Positions 48,101 through 59,980 of a stretch of DNA of 64,000 bases are shown here, piece after piece. Location of the stretch: the NCBI GenBank assembly GCA_963971305.1, contig OZ020303.1, positions 35,886,106 to 35,950,105 on the forward strand. The letters run 5' to 3'. A model generated the notes under the pieces. That model did no database searches, was not told where the DNA came from, and saw only the letters and a program-made list of their open reading frames with translations. The position numbers were made by a program, and so were the translations under genes. Source of the DNA: Arcuatula senhousia. Its lineage: Eukaryota > Mollusca > Bivalvia > Mytilida > Mytilidae. The stretch's first letter is position 1. Each line of letters starts with the position of its first letter.

Positions 48101-51100
48101 GAACTGCACATGTCGGAGTCATAGTTTCCGGAGAAAGACGATGACGAAGAAAAGCCAAAACAATCTGTGGGTTTTCCAGGGTAACGTTAGGGGATCTATG
48201 ATACCAGCCGTTGTTTCTTACTCCTATCTACAATGAGCATAACAAGATAAAGTAATAAATTTTCTAAAGCAACATTACTATGCTTATCAAAAATTCGTGC
48301 CTTGTAGCAAGTAATTGTGCAAAACAAATATTGAATAAAGAAATGGAACAGTCATAGACACGCGACATCTTTAACCCTCGCCCGTTAACGTTAAAATGAG
48401 GGTTAATGTAACCTAATTCCGGTACGAATGTTTGTTTATCCAAGAAATGTACCCATGGGACGTACCAAATATCAACCTTCTACCACTTGAAGTTGTTGCA
48501 ATATGGACCTTAATTGAAACTCTTACTCGAGTCATTTATGCAGAAAAGGTCAAAGTGGTCTAATTCCGGTACGTATGTTTGTTACTCTCTAAGATACCGG
48601 TATAGCATACCCTTTTCAGGCGTAATGGCTTAAAAGTTACCTACTAACACATGTTCGTGAACGAACTAAACGATTATTGCCTCCTTCCGAAGTCTGTTTA
48701 ACTCCGGATAATAACAAATAGTGATTTGGCATGGTGTTCAGTATGCCCAAGCGACTTCCAGACTTCGGCATCTGTGGCCAATTGACACATATTTTTTTTT
48801 ATTTTTTTTTTAACCAAACAAATCATTGTTTGTTTTTTTTTTTGTTTTTTTTTTTTTGATTGAGCCCATTGTCGTTTGCATTTGTTTTTGTGAATATTAC
48901 TTAAATCAACTTTATTCACGTGTACTTTTTTCCTTTAAAATGAATAAACAGCAACTGTACGTGTTTATATGAAACAAGTGCCTGAGTTTAAAGTACATGC
49001 TTGGCTGTTGTTAATATTCTAAATTGTCTTGTATTGCAGTAAACAAACACATTAAATATACTTTGTGGATAACGGCATTTTGCTGGGACAACTGGCCCAT
49101 GAGAGACATGCTGTGTCCGGCAGTCAACGAAATGATGCTAGTGTTAGAAAAGGTTCCATCCACTACTAATTCCAGATCATACCCTAAATATAAAATAAAA
49201 CTGGTATAGAAAAAGGAAGGGAAGAAATACGTACCAAAATATAAAATATAAAAATGGTATAACAATTAACGAGAACTCAAGTCGTAACGAGAGCAATTTC
49301 CGGAACTTGTGAAAGTTAGGTAGGTCCATGTAAAAGTAGTTATCACGGATTTAACCAGTTTATAAACAAAATCATCCACTTTGCTTTGGTACTGAGTATC
49401 AATGTCTCCATAATTCCGTTTCTGTCTATCACACAGTTATTTGGTTTCCCTTTTTTTTTTGCTTCTCTTGCGAAAATCCAATTATCTGTTATTTGCAACG
49501 CCGCGGATTCTTTTTATTGAATAGTAGTGAAACTTGGTATGCCGTTGTGTATACTCTAGAAAATTGTTCCTTCTTTCAATATTTTGTACATGTCGAAGTG
49601 TCATACGAAAAAAAGGGAAACATTACTTTCATCACCCCCTTTTCTTCAATTCGATTTTCCTTTATAATTATAGTATAACTAAGGAGGGGTGGCGAATATC
49701 AATATTAATATCACGAGTCTCGAATAACGACAGGATTCAACAAGTGCGCGGAACTTGTGCGCGCGCACGAGTTGAATCCCCAAGCGTTATTCGACACGAG
49801 TGACATTAAAATTGATATTCGTCACCCCGAATTAGTTATACTATTTATTATATAGATGATTTAGATAATGTGACAAATAGATCATCAAAATAATGAAAAG
49901 GAAAGAAATTATTGATTGATGAATTATGTATTGCGCAGTAATCTATGTTACGTATTTTTGGCGGGAAACTTCACGAGAGTTAGATAAATTCGCACGCAAG
50001 TTAGATAAATCGTGGAAATGTAGAAATTTATTTAACTCGGAAATCACCATATTTCATATTTATCTATATAATAAAATTATTTATCTTATACTTTTTCCAT
50101 TAGAATTTGTTTCATGAATGATTTTTCTGTCCAAAACGCCCCAAAACTATCATCATTTAGTAGCTAGCTAGATAACAAACAAACTAACTAACTAAATAAA
50201 TAACACAGTAATTAACTGAATAACCAGCCAACTAAGTAACTAAGTTACTTACTAACTAACTATCTTACCTGAGAAATCACATACGTTAACCGCCCTTTGT
50301 GCCGCAGAATATGCCATCATTGGATTCGATTTGTTCATAACGTGAGCGACAATAACTCCTAGAAGAAAAAAGTGAATGATTTAGCTTTATGTTTTATTAC
50401 TTTAAAATTACCATGATTTAAAAAAAAATTGTTAACATTTAACAGCTGACAAATGAATTGCAGCATATGTCTGAAAGGGCAAACTTTTCTATGTGCACAA
50501 AAGTATTCTCTGTTTGGGCCAAGAGTTTTCATATTTTTTATAAAAACACTTTCTTGCTATGCAGCCTGCCTTTAATGACACATTCTTATATACTTGATAT
50601 GTATTTATTTTAAGTAGGCTTTAAGTCTAACTAAGTCTATTCATACCTGTGCCACATGGGAAACTATCCATATCGACGTTGATGTGGGCAGACAATGACC
50701 ATTCATCATGAACTGGACCAATAGCTGAAAAAAGCATATAAAATACGTACGTATGAATTTTTTTTTTCGTTTTGAAAAATTAGATGATTTTACTAAAAAT
50801 ATAAATCTACCAAAACATTTTCTAAGAAAGGTATTGTTTTGTTTATTTATTTTATTTTTTTATGAAAAGTAAACTATTGAAAAATATGACCATAAAAATA
50901 TGACGACTATATCACTGATTTTGTTCTTTTCCCTATAATATATATATATGGTCGAGTCAGGCGCGGATTCAGAGGGGGGCGTGAGGGGCGTGCGCCCCCC
51001 CTAAAACTTGCAAAAATTATATTTTTATGCATAAAATCCACGTAAAAACACTAAAAAAATTTGTGCCTCGCTCCGCTCGGCAAAACAAAAGGTTCACGCC

Positions 51101-54100
51101 CCCCCTAAACTAAAATTCTGGATCCGCCCCTGCGAGTAGTTCGAAATTTATTTTAGGAGTTTTATGCTGGAGACCAAGGAGGTGAAATTATTTCATAGTC
51201 GTATAAACTGGATTGGAAGAGTGTTCGTTTAATTGGTTTCTGTTATAATGTGGTTGTCAGTTCTGCAAATTAAGATTTTATTGTTCTTTGGTCTTCATAT
51301 TCTTGTAGTGTTTGACATTTTTAATCTTTTGGCTCGAGCACCTCTGATGTGTCTTGAATAGAAAAAACGTGCATCAGGCGTAGAGAAATTCATTGCCCGG
51401 AACTTTGTTGTAATTTCATATTGTTGAGTACTTCAAAATACTTGGAATCTCGAGATAAGGAGGTGAAATTACTTCAAATTCGCAAAGACTCTCAACTTTA
51501 AAACTGTGACAGTGAAGTTGCAAGTGAAGAATATTAAACCATCGCCACTATTCTAACAAGAATCAGTTAGTTTGATACATGAAGTCAATATCTACCATCA
51601 TTTTGGATATTTCATGAATGTTTTATCTAGAATTGCATCAAAATCTTACTGTGCGGTAATGAATGGAGCGATGTAGCATCCCCCATAGAGTCGTCTGGCA
51701 AGCTTGTAAAGATAAGGTTGATTTCCCCTGAAGTCAAAGGAGAATCTGTTCCATTGTACATAAGCTCAAACTCAGGTCCACAGATATCCTAAAAAATAAA
51801 GAATGTTTAATTTGATGCGGCTTTTAGAAAAGACTTGTTTCATAGAAACACAAATTAACCCCTTTTAATACAAATTATATGTTTTTTTTCTATAAACTAT
51901 ATATGTTTTTCATTTTGGCTGTATGTTTTGCAGTTGTAAAAGCTACAAATTTGCTGCTCGAAAGATTTGTTTTCAGATCCAGATATGTGCCAAAGGTAGT
52001 CGGTCACTCTAAATTTTCCATTACTTTCTTTGTTAATTAACAATTTTTCCGAAAACTATTCTGAAGCCATTTTTCGGCCAACTTTTATAATTTTTTCACT
52101 GTAATTAGGTAAATATCTGAAATTTAATAGCATAACTCTAAAACGATTTTCTGGTGCATGGGTATGAAAGAGATAGGACTTTTGTGTTCAGAAAATTTAT
52201 AACATAAATATTTACTTATATTCCCATGGAAATATTTTTGATAAAAAAACTTTATTCAAGTTTACACAAAGACATTTTGAAATTGCAACCACAGAAAAAG
52301 ACAAATAAGAACAAATGAAATTAATATATTTTCTAATATTTTGGTGCAAAAAATTTCCGAATCGGTTCTATAAGGACTTCAGAATTTTTTTTCAATTTTA
52401 CATATACTAGTAAATCAATGGAAAAAATTGAAGTGACCAAACACTTTTGAAACATTTCTGTACATGTATAATTTATATAGCTTACCTGTATAGTCATTCC
52501 AGTCTCCAAGACAGGGATTCCATGCTCCCCGCCGGGGCAACGGAAATGTAATGGACCATTATTCATGAAGGGAATAATATCTGAAAAAAAACGAAAATAT
52601 ACAAAGTGGGCCATTGGTACATTTACGAATTAATAAAGATAACAATGTCACATTTCTAAAAGATAAATCTACCATTGCATGATGGAAGTAAATGAACAAG
52701 AACAGATTCTACCCCCCCCCCCACCCGTTGAGTGGGAAATTTCTAAGTAGATGAGCGACATATCTAAAAACGCATCCCACCATATGGGACCCCTACCTGA
52801 AGCTACATACCTAATATAGATAAGTTCGTTTCAGAAAAAAAAACAGAACTCGAAGCACAAAAGTTATGTCTTACAGTTACAGACGTGAATGTCTGAAGGG
52901 ACCATTAGATTCTGGAAAGGGCCTGGTAGTTTAGGTCGAGAACATATCGATCGCGATTAAAAAAATATAAGGCCACTCCCAATCGATTTCGAGTTCTTAA
53001 AATTTTCGACAAGAAAAAAAAAACAACCCGTGTATCGTGTTTGTGCCCAAAATCATCTCCAACATTTTTTAGCACTAAATGCTTTTGTTTTTTAAGCAAA
53101 CAATAGGGACTCCAATGGGAACTAATTGTGAACCTTTGCTTCATATGAAGCAGACTTATGAAAAAATTTGAAAAGATTGAAGACTATGCCTCTCTTTCAA
53201 TTCACTTTCTGTTATATTGATGATGTCCTTTCACTGAAAAATTCTCGATTTGGTGACTTATCATGTCATATACCCTCAGGAACTTGAGATAAAGGACACA
53301 ACGGATTCTAGGAAGTCTGTTTCATATTTAGACTTACATTTCGAAATACACTCTCAAGGAAAAATTTAGCAACACTCCGTCCACTCTAGCTCATTGAGTT
53401 TACATATTACAATTGATTCGTTACTCCAGAATTGCATCGACTTTCTTGACTGAGCGTCACGTCTGACAATAAATTGCTAACACAGGGTTATTGTCTTGTT
53501 GTTGTTGTTGTCTTTTAATACTCATGAAATTTTACGGGGCACATCATGCGCTCATAGACAAATATGGGATTTCTATCTCTCAGATGAGTGCAGATGTTGG
53601 TTTGTCAACTGCTTACTCTTCCGGAGCACTTGAATTCACTCTCGTTGCGTGTTGTGATTTTTCTTTGGTTGATTTTGTGTTTTTTGTGTTTATTGATATT
53701 GTTTCTTCCTGTTGTTCTTATTCGTGTTTGCTGGTTTTGTCATTGCCCGTTCGGTATTTTGGCGATTGGGTGCCCCGTCGGTGCCTCTTAGAATATTTTA
53801 AACTAAGTTCATGTATATTTTTCATGTAATATTTTGCTTGTCGTTAGACTACAAGTTGTCAGTCATTTCAGTCACTAAATATCAACTGACAAAAAAAATG
53901 CGTGGAAAATGTTAAAAGCAGTATAATGCATTTATCTATATATACTGTAAAAAGACACCTATTTTTTTGCGCTCGCTTGATTTGAAGTATATTTTCACTT
54001 TTTTTAATGAAAAATTGTTGCGGTGAAAATTCCTCCCGTTTTGAAATTGACGATTCTGAAAAAAAACAACACTTAAAATAGAAAATTTCATTCGCTAGCA

Positions 54101-57100
54101 CCCCGTTTTTGCCAATATGTCCGACGAACTAGGAATTGATTTGGAGTGGTCTTTTCTAGCACACCTCAAATGCGCTACATACATATATTTTAAGACGCAG
54201 AGGTACCAATGGGGTATTCGAATGTCAAAAGACCGAAAGGGCAGAGACAATACCAGTAAACACCAACAAGAACGGGACAAAAACAGACAACATGTAAAAC
54301 ATGTAAACACAAAAATAACTGAATATCAATCAACAACGCGAACTCAAGTCGAAACGAGAGTGAATTTAGGTGCGCCAGAAGAGTAAGCAGTTCCTGCTTG
54401 CTATAACACACCCATCGCGTTGCCAACAGTCAAATTAGTGTGTCAAATCCGGTAAAGGAAGACAAAACAAAACCCTATGACAAACCAACATCTGCACTCA
54501 TCTGAGAGATCGAAATCCCATATATGTCTATAAGTGCATGATGTCTTATCTGTAAAATTTCTTGAGTGAAAACAGCAACTGAGGAGCAACATAACCCTAT
54601 TTAAACATGTTCAAATAACCGAGCGTGCTAATGCTTGGTAAGATCGTTAGATGAGCATTTAGCGGTCGGTTTTCACCAAATTATCTTCATAGTACAAGCG
54701 TTCTAAAGACCGTTCTTGAAATAATCTTAGACTGTAATTATCGAGAAGGATCGATATCCTTTTGGGAATCATTATCATGGATATAAAGATACATAATAAC
54801 ACAAATCGATAAATAAAATACTAAAATCTTCTACGGTAAAAATATTTAGTTTTATTTATCGGATTTGGAACATGTACTTGGCGAAATCATAGATGTATTG
54901 AACTTTTGAGAAGCAATTCTGCAAAAATATGAAAACAGTCGTATCGACAATATGCTAGTAAGACTGTTTGTTTAAAATCAAATAGAGCTGCTGGAATTGG
55001 GGCGGACCTAGGATTCGTCAGCCGTGACAATGACGTCCGTCAGTTTGCTGTTTTAAACTGCGTTGTTAAATACGGATTTGGTGTCATGTACCGTTATTTC
55101 ACATTCATTTTTTCATCTCTTGCTGTTTGAGTTGGTTTTCTGGTAACGGATAGGGGGAACAAAATCTAGCTTGAACTTGTATCAAATTTAAAATTACCAA
55201 CTGCCATAAACCTAAATAAGATGGTATCAGTTTCACTAAATAATGCAACGGCAACTATTGAAATACGGAATCGATTTTTGTTTTAAAATAATTTATTTTT
55301 CTTTATGATATGAAATAAAGTAAAATGTTCAGCTTTTTGTTTTTTCTATTCTTCAAAGAGCATCCCTCGTATTTCTCGAATAATATTAAATTAAAAAAAA
55401 GAAAATTTTAATCGAAATTATTGTAATAACAATGTTATATTTATTAAAAAGGCATAAAAGTTTAGTCCCATTGTGATGCCATTTTTGCTTTGTGTTTGTG
55501 ACTCAAACTTTTCATCAACTTAACCGGGCTTTTGTGTATGCTCAACCTACCATTGGTCAGTGACTTAATTGTACTTAATAAGCACCAAGGAGTAATATGT
55601 TACCACTATAAAGAGTAGCTAAACTGATTTTATCAAACAATTCTCTAATGAACTGAGTTTCAGAAGCATCGAATCTTTATTTATATTTTGATTTTTCTAT
55701 GTATTTTGATGATATTTTGTCATTACTAGTAATCTTTATCATCAATTATTATAAGCAATTTAGATAGGTCTTTCAAATACTCGTAACAAATATTTTCTTT
55801 CATTTGTTTGCCAGACATTTGTTTTCGGGTGCGTACAATTCAACAAAACCTGGCAAAGTAATCAATTTGGCAATATGGTGCTTACTGTTGCTTACAAACC
55901 AAAGTACGTATATGATAAACGTGACGACTTTACATTTCCCTTTTCTTGAAGGAGATGTTCCACTACCGCCGTCATACGGGGTTTACATTTCACAGTTAGT
56001 AAGATATGCTCGGATCTGCAGTGGTGTTTCTGATTTTAATAATAAAAACCGTTTTATTACTGAAAAATTATTAAAACAAAGGTGACCGATACCACAAACT
56101 AGTAAAATCTTTTTCTAAATTCTTCCACAAGTATCGATCTCTTATTGAAAAATTTAATTCTGATAGTGAAAGGAGTATCACGTCCTAAATTTTATGGTAA
56201 TGTTTTTATAAAGCTCACAAGTTTAAAAGCAATCCATTAGAAATGAAAAATTGGCTTCAAAATTTATTACGGAAAGGATATGAATTGAATATTATGGTTA
56301 AATCATTGAATTAAGTGTTTTTGGCAGAAATATTGATAACTTGATACTTACTTTAAAACTTCCATAAAAGTTTTTACTATTGTCATTGCTAAGCATTATA
56401 ACGATCAAGCGTGTCGGTTTTGTGTGATGACACTTCACTAAATCATTTTTGTTTGAAGTGTTGTGTCGGATTTAAAATTGATATATTTGATTTTATAATT
56501 CAGTCGATTGATGATTCTCAGCTTGCTGTCAGTTACAGCGAGTGTTCTATAGAGAGTTCCTTTACCGTCCTTTTGTTTGTTCTTGTTGTTTTTTGTCTTA
56601 AGTTCTCTCTAATGGAATTGGACTTTAATCGATTTGATTCTATTGTGTGTTTAGTTTTTGTGATTTGTCTAGGAATATTGATAGGGGGAAGGTTGGGCAC
56701 AAAACCCTAGTTTAACCCCGCCATATTTTATATGTGCCTGCCCTAAGCCAGGAATCTTTGACAACACTTTCGTTTGTACTTGTCCTTTGATGTTTTCTGT
56801 TCCTTGTTTAAGAAGGGGGTCTATCTGTGACTATTTCAGGACTGGATTTGAATACTATGCATTTTATTTAGACCATGGGCCAATTGCAGAACCGCGAGCA
56901 GCGCAAAATAGCCTCGTTTAAGGATGCTGGCGGTTGTCCATTGTGGTTTTTCTGAATTGCCGCTTGATTGTGGGCTGTGTCGCGTACACTTATTCCACAT
57001 CTCATTATTTTCTATTACTACTCAGCAAAACCTGGCAAAGTGATCAATTTGGCAATAGGGTGCTTATTACTCAAGAAAACATGGCAAAGTGATTAATTTT

Positions 57101-58649
57101 GCAATTGGATGCTTACTACTCAGCAAAACCTGGCAAAGTGATCAATATGGCAATAGGGTGCTTACTACTCAACAAATCCTGGCAAAGTGATCAATTTGGC
57201 AATAGGGTGCTTACTTCTCCATAAAACCTGGCAAAGTGATCAGTTTGGCAATGGGGTGCTTACTACTCAACAAAACCAGGCAAAGTGGTTAACTTGGCAA
57301 TAGGGTGCTTACATGTTCAACTCAACAAAACCTGGCAAAGTAATCATTTTGGCAATAGAATGATTACTACTCAAGAAAACCTGGCAAAGTAATCAATTTG
57401 GCAATAGGGTGCTTACTACACAAAGAATCCTGTCAAAGTGATCGATTTGGCAATAGGGTACTTACTGTTCCAATAAACCTGACAAAGTGGTCAACTTGGC
57501 AATAGGGTGCGTACATGTACAACTCAACAAAACCTGGCAAAGTGATCAATTTGGCAATAGGGTGCTTACTACTGAACAAAACCTGGCAAAAACATCAATT
57601 TTGGCAATAGGGTGCTTACTACTCAACAAAACCTGACAAAGACATCAATTTGGCAATAGGGTGCTTACAACTCAACAAAACCTGGCAAAGTGATCAATTT
57701 GGCAATAGGGTGCTTACTACTCGACAAAACCTGACAAAGACATCAATTTGGCAATAAGGTGCTTACAACTCAACAAAACCTGGTAAAGTGATCAATTTGG
57801 CAATAGGGTGCTTACAACTCAACAAAACCTGGCAAAGTGATCAATTTGGCAATAGGGTGCTTACTACTCAACAAAACCTGGCAAAGACATCAATTTGGCA
57901 ATAGGGTGCTTACTACTCGACAAAACTTGGCAAAGTGGTCAACTTGGCAATAGGGTGCTTACATGTACAACAAATTCGGCAATGTGTTTGTTGCTATGGT
58001 TTGTCGACTCTAATAAAACATAATAACAACGATTTATTGGGTCTGTCTTTTAAATTATGCTGCTTGTTGTTCTTAGTGAATAACAACTAAATCTTGATTA
58101 GGAGTCTTATTAGATTGGAGTATAAATACGTAAGTTAGCTACGAAGAAAGTATTCACTTGATACAACTAAATATCATTTATTCAGAAGATTTATGATAAT
58201 ATATTCAGAAATCTTATTTTCTATATCACCGGAAAGCATTTCCACGCGACGATTTAAAGAGTATCTCCTGTTCATTTTTAATCATTATCGAACTTCTGTT
58301 TGTGAGACCCTGGGAATCTGGTTCTCATTAACTTAAAAATACCGCTGGTTCTAACACCAACTTTGGTTATAAATCGAAGTGTTACATGTATGGTTCATAT
58401 AGTGTCTTTATGGTGACAAGAATAAAAATTTAAAGTAAAAAAGTTTTCTTGAAGAAGGAGTAAAAAAAGAACAACTCGAAACTGATTTTTTAACACATAC
58501 TTGATTTAATTCAACTCCTTCTTTAAACACTTTTTATTTCTTAGATCAAAAACAAAACATTAAGATTGAAGAATTAAAGAATCAAAGTAAATACCTGTCC
58601 AAGCTTCACATGAAAGAAGAAGCAAGATAACGACAACACTCCAAGCCAT
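42172..58649 (-). CDS. Secreted Met-rich protein of unknown family, built from three four-exon modules
   Basis: Thirteen exons join in phase, 5' to 3': 58595-58649, 52486-52580, 51650-51788, 50647-50724, 50269-50358, 49062-49183, 48050-48227, 47586-47675, 46470-46580, 44804-44910, 43600-44503, 42819-42884, 42172-42341. The 2,205-nt CDS encodes 734 residues. It begins MAWSVVVILLLLSCEAWT, a clear signal peptide, and has no membrane segment, so secretion is expected. I recognise no domain. Exons 4 and 8 align (INVDMDSFPCG with VNFDMGPSICG). The phases 1-0, 0-1, 1-1, 1-1 recur three times, showing module duplication. Exon 11 (904 nt) adds about 300 residues with 39 Met and many His, which might bind metal; that is inference. 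The stop is TAA at 42172-42174. Confidence 0.85.
43600..44503 (-). CDS. Exon 11: Met/His-rich insertion of the secreted protein
   Basis: This exon is five to six times longer than the matching exons of the other two modules (139 and 178 nt). It starts VDSNGEWHNFDAHSHDNQ, like the IGVRNNGWYHR start of exon 7. Met makes up about 13 percent of the residues, in runs such as DMMML and PPMMAEHML. Asn-linked glycosylation sites are possible at NYS, NDT, NMT and NST. The Met pattern is spread through helix-like sequence, not a simple repeat. Confidence 0.85.
45330..46125. mobile_element. Intron element containing a TATCCC tandem array
   Basis: GCGATGTGTCCCCCGCCGCC near 45343-45362 and GCGGCGGGGGACAAAAA near 46111 form inverted ends. 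Between them, at 45886-46075, is a roughly 50-base repeat with ATATCCCATATCCC in each unit. It lies in intron 9 of the - strand gene. Confidence 0.6.
46470..49183 (-). CDS. Exons 6-9: second module of the secreted protein
   Basis: Exons 49062-49183, 48050-48227, 47586-47675 and 46470-46580 have phases 1-0, 0-1, 1-1 and 1-1. Exon 8 ends in NFDMGPSICG, close to exon 4. Exon 9 (VELVLMLDP ... FVDCYMHY) parallels exon 5 (VIVAHVMNK ... VNVCDFS). This is the best-preserved copy for comparing module order. Confidence 0.75.
47080..47460. repeat. G-rich ended repeat in intron 8 of the secreted gene
   Basis: GGGGGTGGGGGTAACTTCGTATATAAAGG followed by several ATATGGGT copies and a right GGGCCCCCGGGCTC resemble the 39876-40325 repeat. 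Confidence 0.5.
49671..49843. mobile_element. Palindromic element in intron 5 of the secreted gene
   Basis: Arms of about 33 bases (TATAACTAAGGAGGGGTGGC and its counterpart ending at 49843) are inverted. The centre also pairs across GCGCGCGCAC. It is MITE-like. Confidence 0.8.
50269..52580 (-). CDS. Exons 2-5: first module of the secreted protein
   Basis: Exons 52486-52580, 51650-51788, 50647-50724 and 50269-50358 carry the same phase series as the later modules. Cysteines appear in FRCPGG, DICGPE, FPCGT and VCDFS, suggesting two disulfides within the module. Confidence 0.75.
50958..51132. mobile_element. Short element with GGCGGATCC-type ends and 5-bp flanking duplication
   Basis: The left end CAGGCGCGGATTCAGA and the right end TTCTGGATCCGCCCCTG are inverted. 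CGAGT occurs just before (50953-50957) and just after (51133-51137), a likely target-site duplication. It lies in intron 3 of the - strand gene. Confidence 0.8.
53085..53830 (+). pseudogene. Reverse-transcriptase fragment, decayed
   Basis: In shifting frames the sequence reads QTIGTPMGTN, then YIDDVLSLKNSRFGDL, then DKYGISISQMSADVGLS. GTPMGTN and the YIDD box are typical reverse-transcriptase palm motifs. Stops and frameshifts break it throughout. I think of a Penelope- or DIRS-like retroelement common in marine invertebrates, without certainty. It sits in intron 1 of the - strand gene. Confidence 0.75.
54117..54545 (-). pseudogene. Retroelement tail fragment in reverse orientation
   Basis: Read on the - strand, the right end encodes YGISISQMSADVGLS-like sequence and continues into the same tail found at 53560-53810. 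With that fragment it forms an inverted pair about 300 bases apart. Confidence 0.7.
55835..55887 (+). repeat. Isolated unit of the 49-bp minisatellite
   Basis: TCAACAAAACCTGGCAAAGT and TTGGCAATATGGTGCTTACT match the array at 57019-57975, 1.1 kb away. It directly abuts a retroelement fragment. Confidence 0.8.
55920..56860 (+). pseudogene. Second retroelement fragment (C-terminal part and tail)
   Basis: FPFLEGDVPLPPSYGVYISQ and VRYARICSGVSDFNN match the C-terminal part of the same retroelement family. After a stop near 56083 the frame shifts to YHKLVKSFSKFF. The tail near 56710-56760 (AACCCCGCCATATTTTATAT) is shared with fragments in introns of the astacin gene. It is not intact. Confidence 0.7.
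57019..57975 (+). repeat. 49-bp minisatellite, about 19-20 copies
   Basis: The unit is close to ACTACTCAACAAAACCTGGC followed by AAAGTGATCAATTTGGCAAT and AGGGTGCTT. Copies are 49 bases with a few longer by a CATGT insertion. Units differ at scattered positions, so the array is not brand new. It lies in intron 1 of the - strand gene. Confidence 0.93.
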
Positions 58650-58735
58650 CTTTCTCCAAGACTGGATTTCAGGAAAATGGAAGTTTCTATGGAAACTCGT
58701 TAATGTTGTAGAAATGGTCAGGTAAATATTGATTT

Positions 58736-58747
58736 CCTTATATATAC
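58736..58747 (-). promoter_or_regulatory. TATA box of the secreted Met-rich gene
   Basis: GTATATATAAGG on the - strand lies about 90 bases upstream of the ATG at 58649. This would place the transcription start about 60 bases before the ATG, a typical short leader. Confidence 0.6.
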
Positions 58748-58749
58748 AT

Positions 58750-59360
58750 ATTCAATGGAATATAAAGACCATTAATTAACGGGTATCACCAGAAAAGGTG
58801 AAAAACTGTGGGCATGTGTATTACTAGTAAACAAACTTTTTTATCATTAAAATGGTTTTATATTTACAACTTAACTTTTAATATAATAATTCTCACTGAA
58901 ATTGTCAGATAAATAAGCTTTATAGACATTTGACAAAAAAAACCATCGGTAATTTAATGACAGTGAAAGTGTATTCTTACATACCAAAGAGCTTCAAAAT
59001 AACTAGAATGACTGTCTTCCATTGAAGACGTATTGACATTGTCTGCATCTTAAAATTTTCAATATAAACAGGAAGTAGATGAGTTATGGACAATTATTTT
59101 ACACCATACATATACTAAATATCAAGGCACTGTGGTACCGATGGACACCGAAAGACGACGGAATTATATTTATATATAGGGGTCACTTTGTCAGTATAAA
59201 TAGGGGTCACTTTGTCAGTATCCGTCATCTTTTATTTCCAAACCAGGAACCCACAAAGAGCAACACTTAGAGAGAAAGTACATGATTGATAGATATGAAA
59301 AGTTGTGTCGCTTAGTATATAAACACGTTGCAGATGACATAGAATGGATCAAAACCCAAA
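58750..59360. other. Upstream region of the secreted gene
   Basis: This stretch should hold the promoter-proximal region of the - strand gene. I see no further gene. A short direct duplication, GGGGTCACTTTGTCAGTAT, occurs twice at about 59179-59222. Confidence 0.4.
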
Positions 59361-59600
59361 ATGGTCGGATTTCATTAAACAGGAAGTTGATGAGCGACAA
59401 ACCTTAATTTTATCGAAAAATATGGGAGCCCGTCATGCTGATCCTGCACAATATAAATCAAGAGGCTGTAAATGTCCGTAAATATCAAGAGTTGGTTAGA
59501 AAACTGTTAAGAAAAGAAAATATTTTCACCTGCTCGCCCGCCGCCAGACATTAACCATTTGACCATATTGATTTCCACAACGTAAAATCCGACAAAAATG
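59361..59600 (-). mobile_element. Single-unit member of the GGCCGGATTT family
   Basis: AATGGTCGGATTTCATTAAA and AAAATCCGACAAAAATG are inverted ends. The interior AACAGGAAGTTGATGAGCGACA matches the units of 37587-38314 in reverse. Confidence 0.7.
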
Positions 59601-59658
59601 TTTGGTTAACCAATTTAATTGCAGTTAAAAAACATTGCTCAGTCAAGATTTTGGGTTT

Positions 59659-59980
59659 TTATACCCCGTCAAACGAAATGGCAAGGCATTATATTAAATC
59701 CTCAGTTTCCTTCGATGTCTGTCTTTCCGTCCCTCGAGGTTTCAAGATAATTATTTGAAAACACGTCAAGGGATTTCATTTTGTCCAGGCTGTTGTTGAC
59801 AACAATAAAATAAATTAAGGTCAAGTTCACTTTTAAGGATGATCTGAAATATATTAAATATAGTTTTGCCTGTTTAATCTTTTTCTTCAAAATTTGACAC
59901 TGCTGAAATCTTATCGGAATACATGCGGTTTTTTTTCTGCTCTAAAAAAATATGTATAAAGATATTACGGCGGGGTATCA
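59659..59980. mobile_element. Short element with ATACCCCG/CGGGGTAT ends
   Basis: ATACCCCGTCAAACG at the left and TACGGCGGGGTATCA at the right are inverted. The content is AT-rich and non-coding. Confidence 0.55.

Noticed and set aside
49534..49803. 89-codon frame on the + strand
   Set aside because: It overlaps the palindromic element at 49671-49843 and shows no family or splice evidence.
53491..53829. 112-codon frame rich in Cys and Phe
   Set aside because: Only the first part carries the retroelement signature (KYGISISQMS). The rest is the translated tail of the decayed element.
55804..56085. 93-codon frame as a possible gene
   Set aside because: Its start is a translated minisatellite unit and the remainder is a retroelement fragment; no intact gene.
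57019..57975. CRISPR-like regular array
   Set aside because: The whole 49-bp unit repeats without unique spacers, and the genome is animal. It is a minisatellite.
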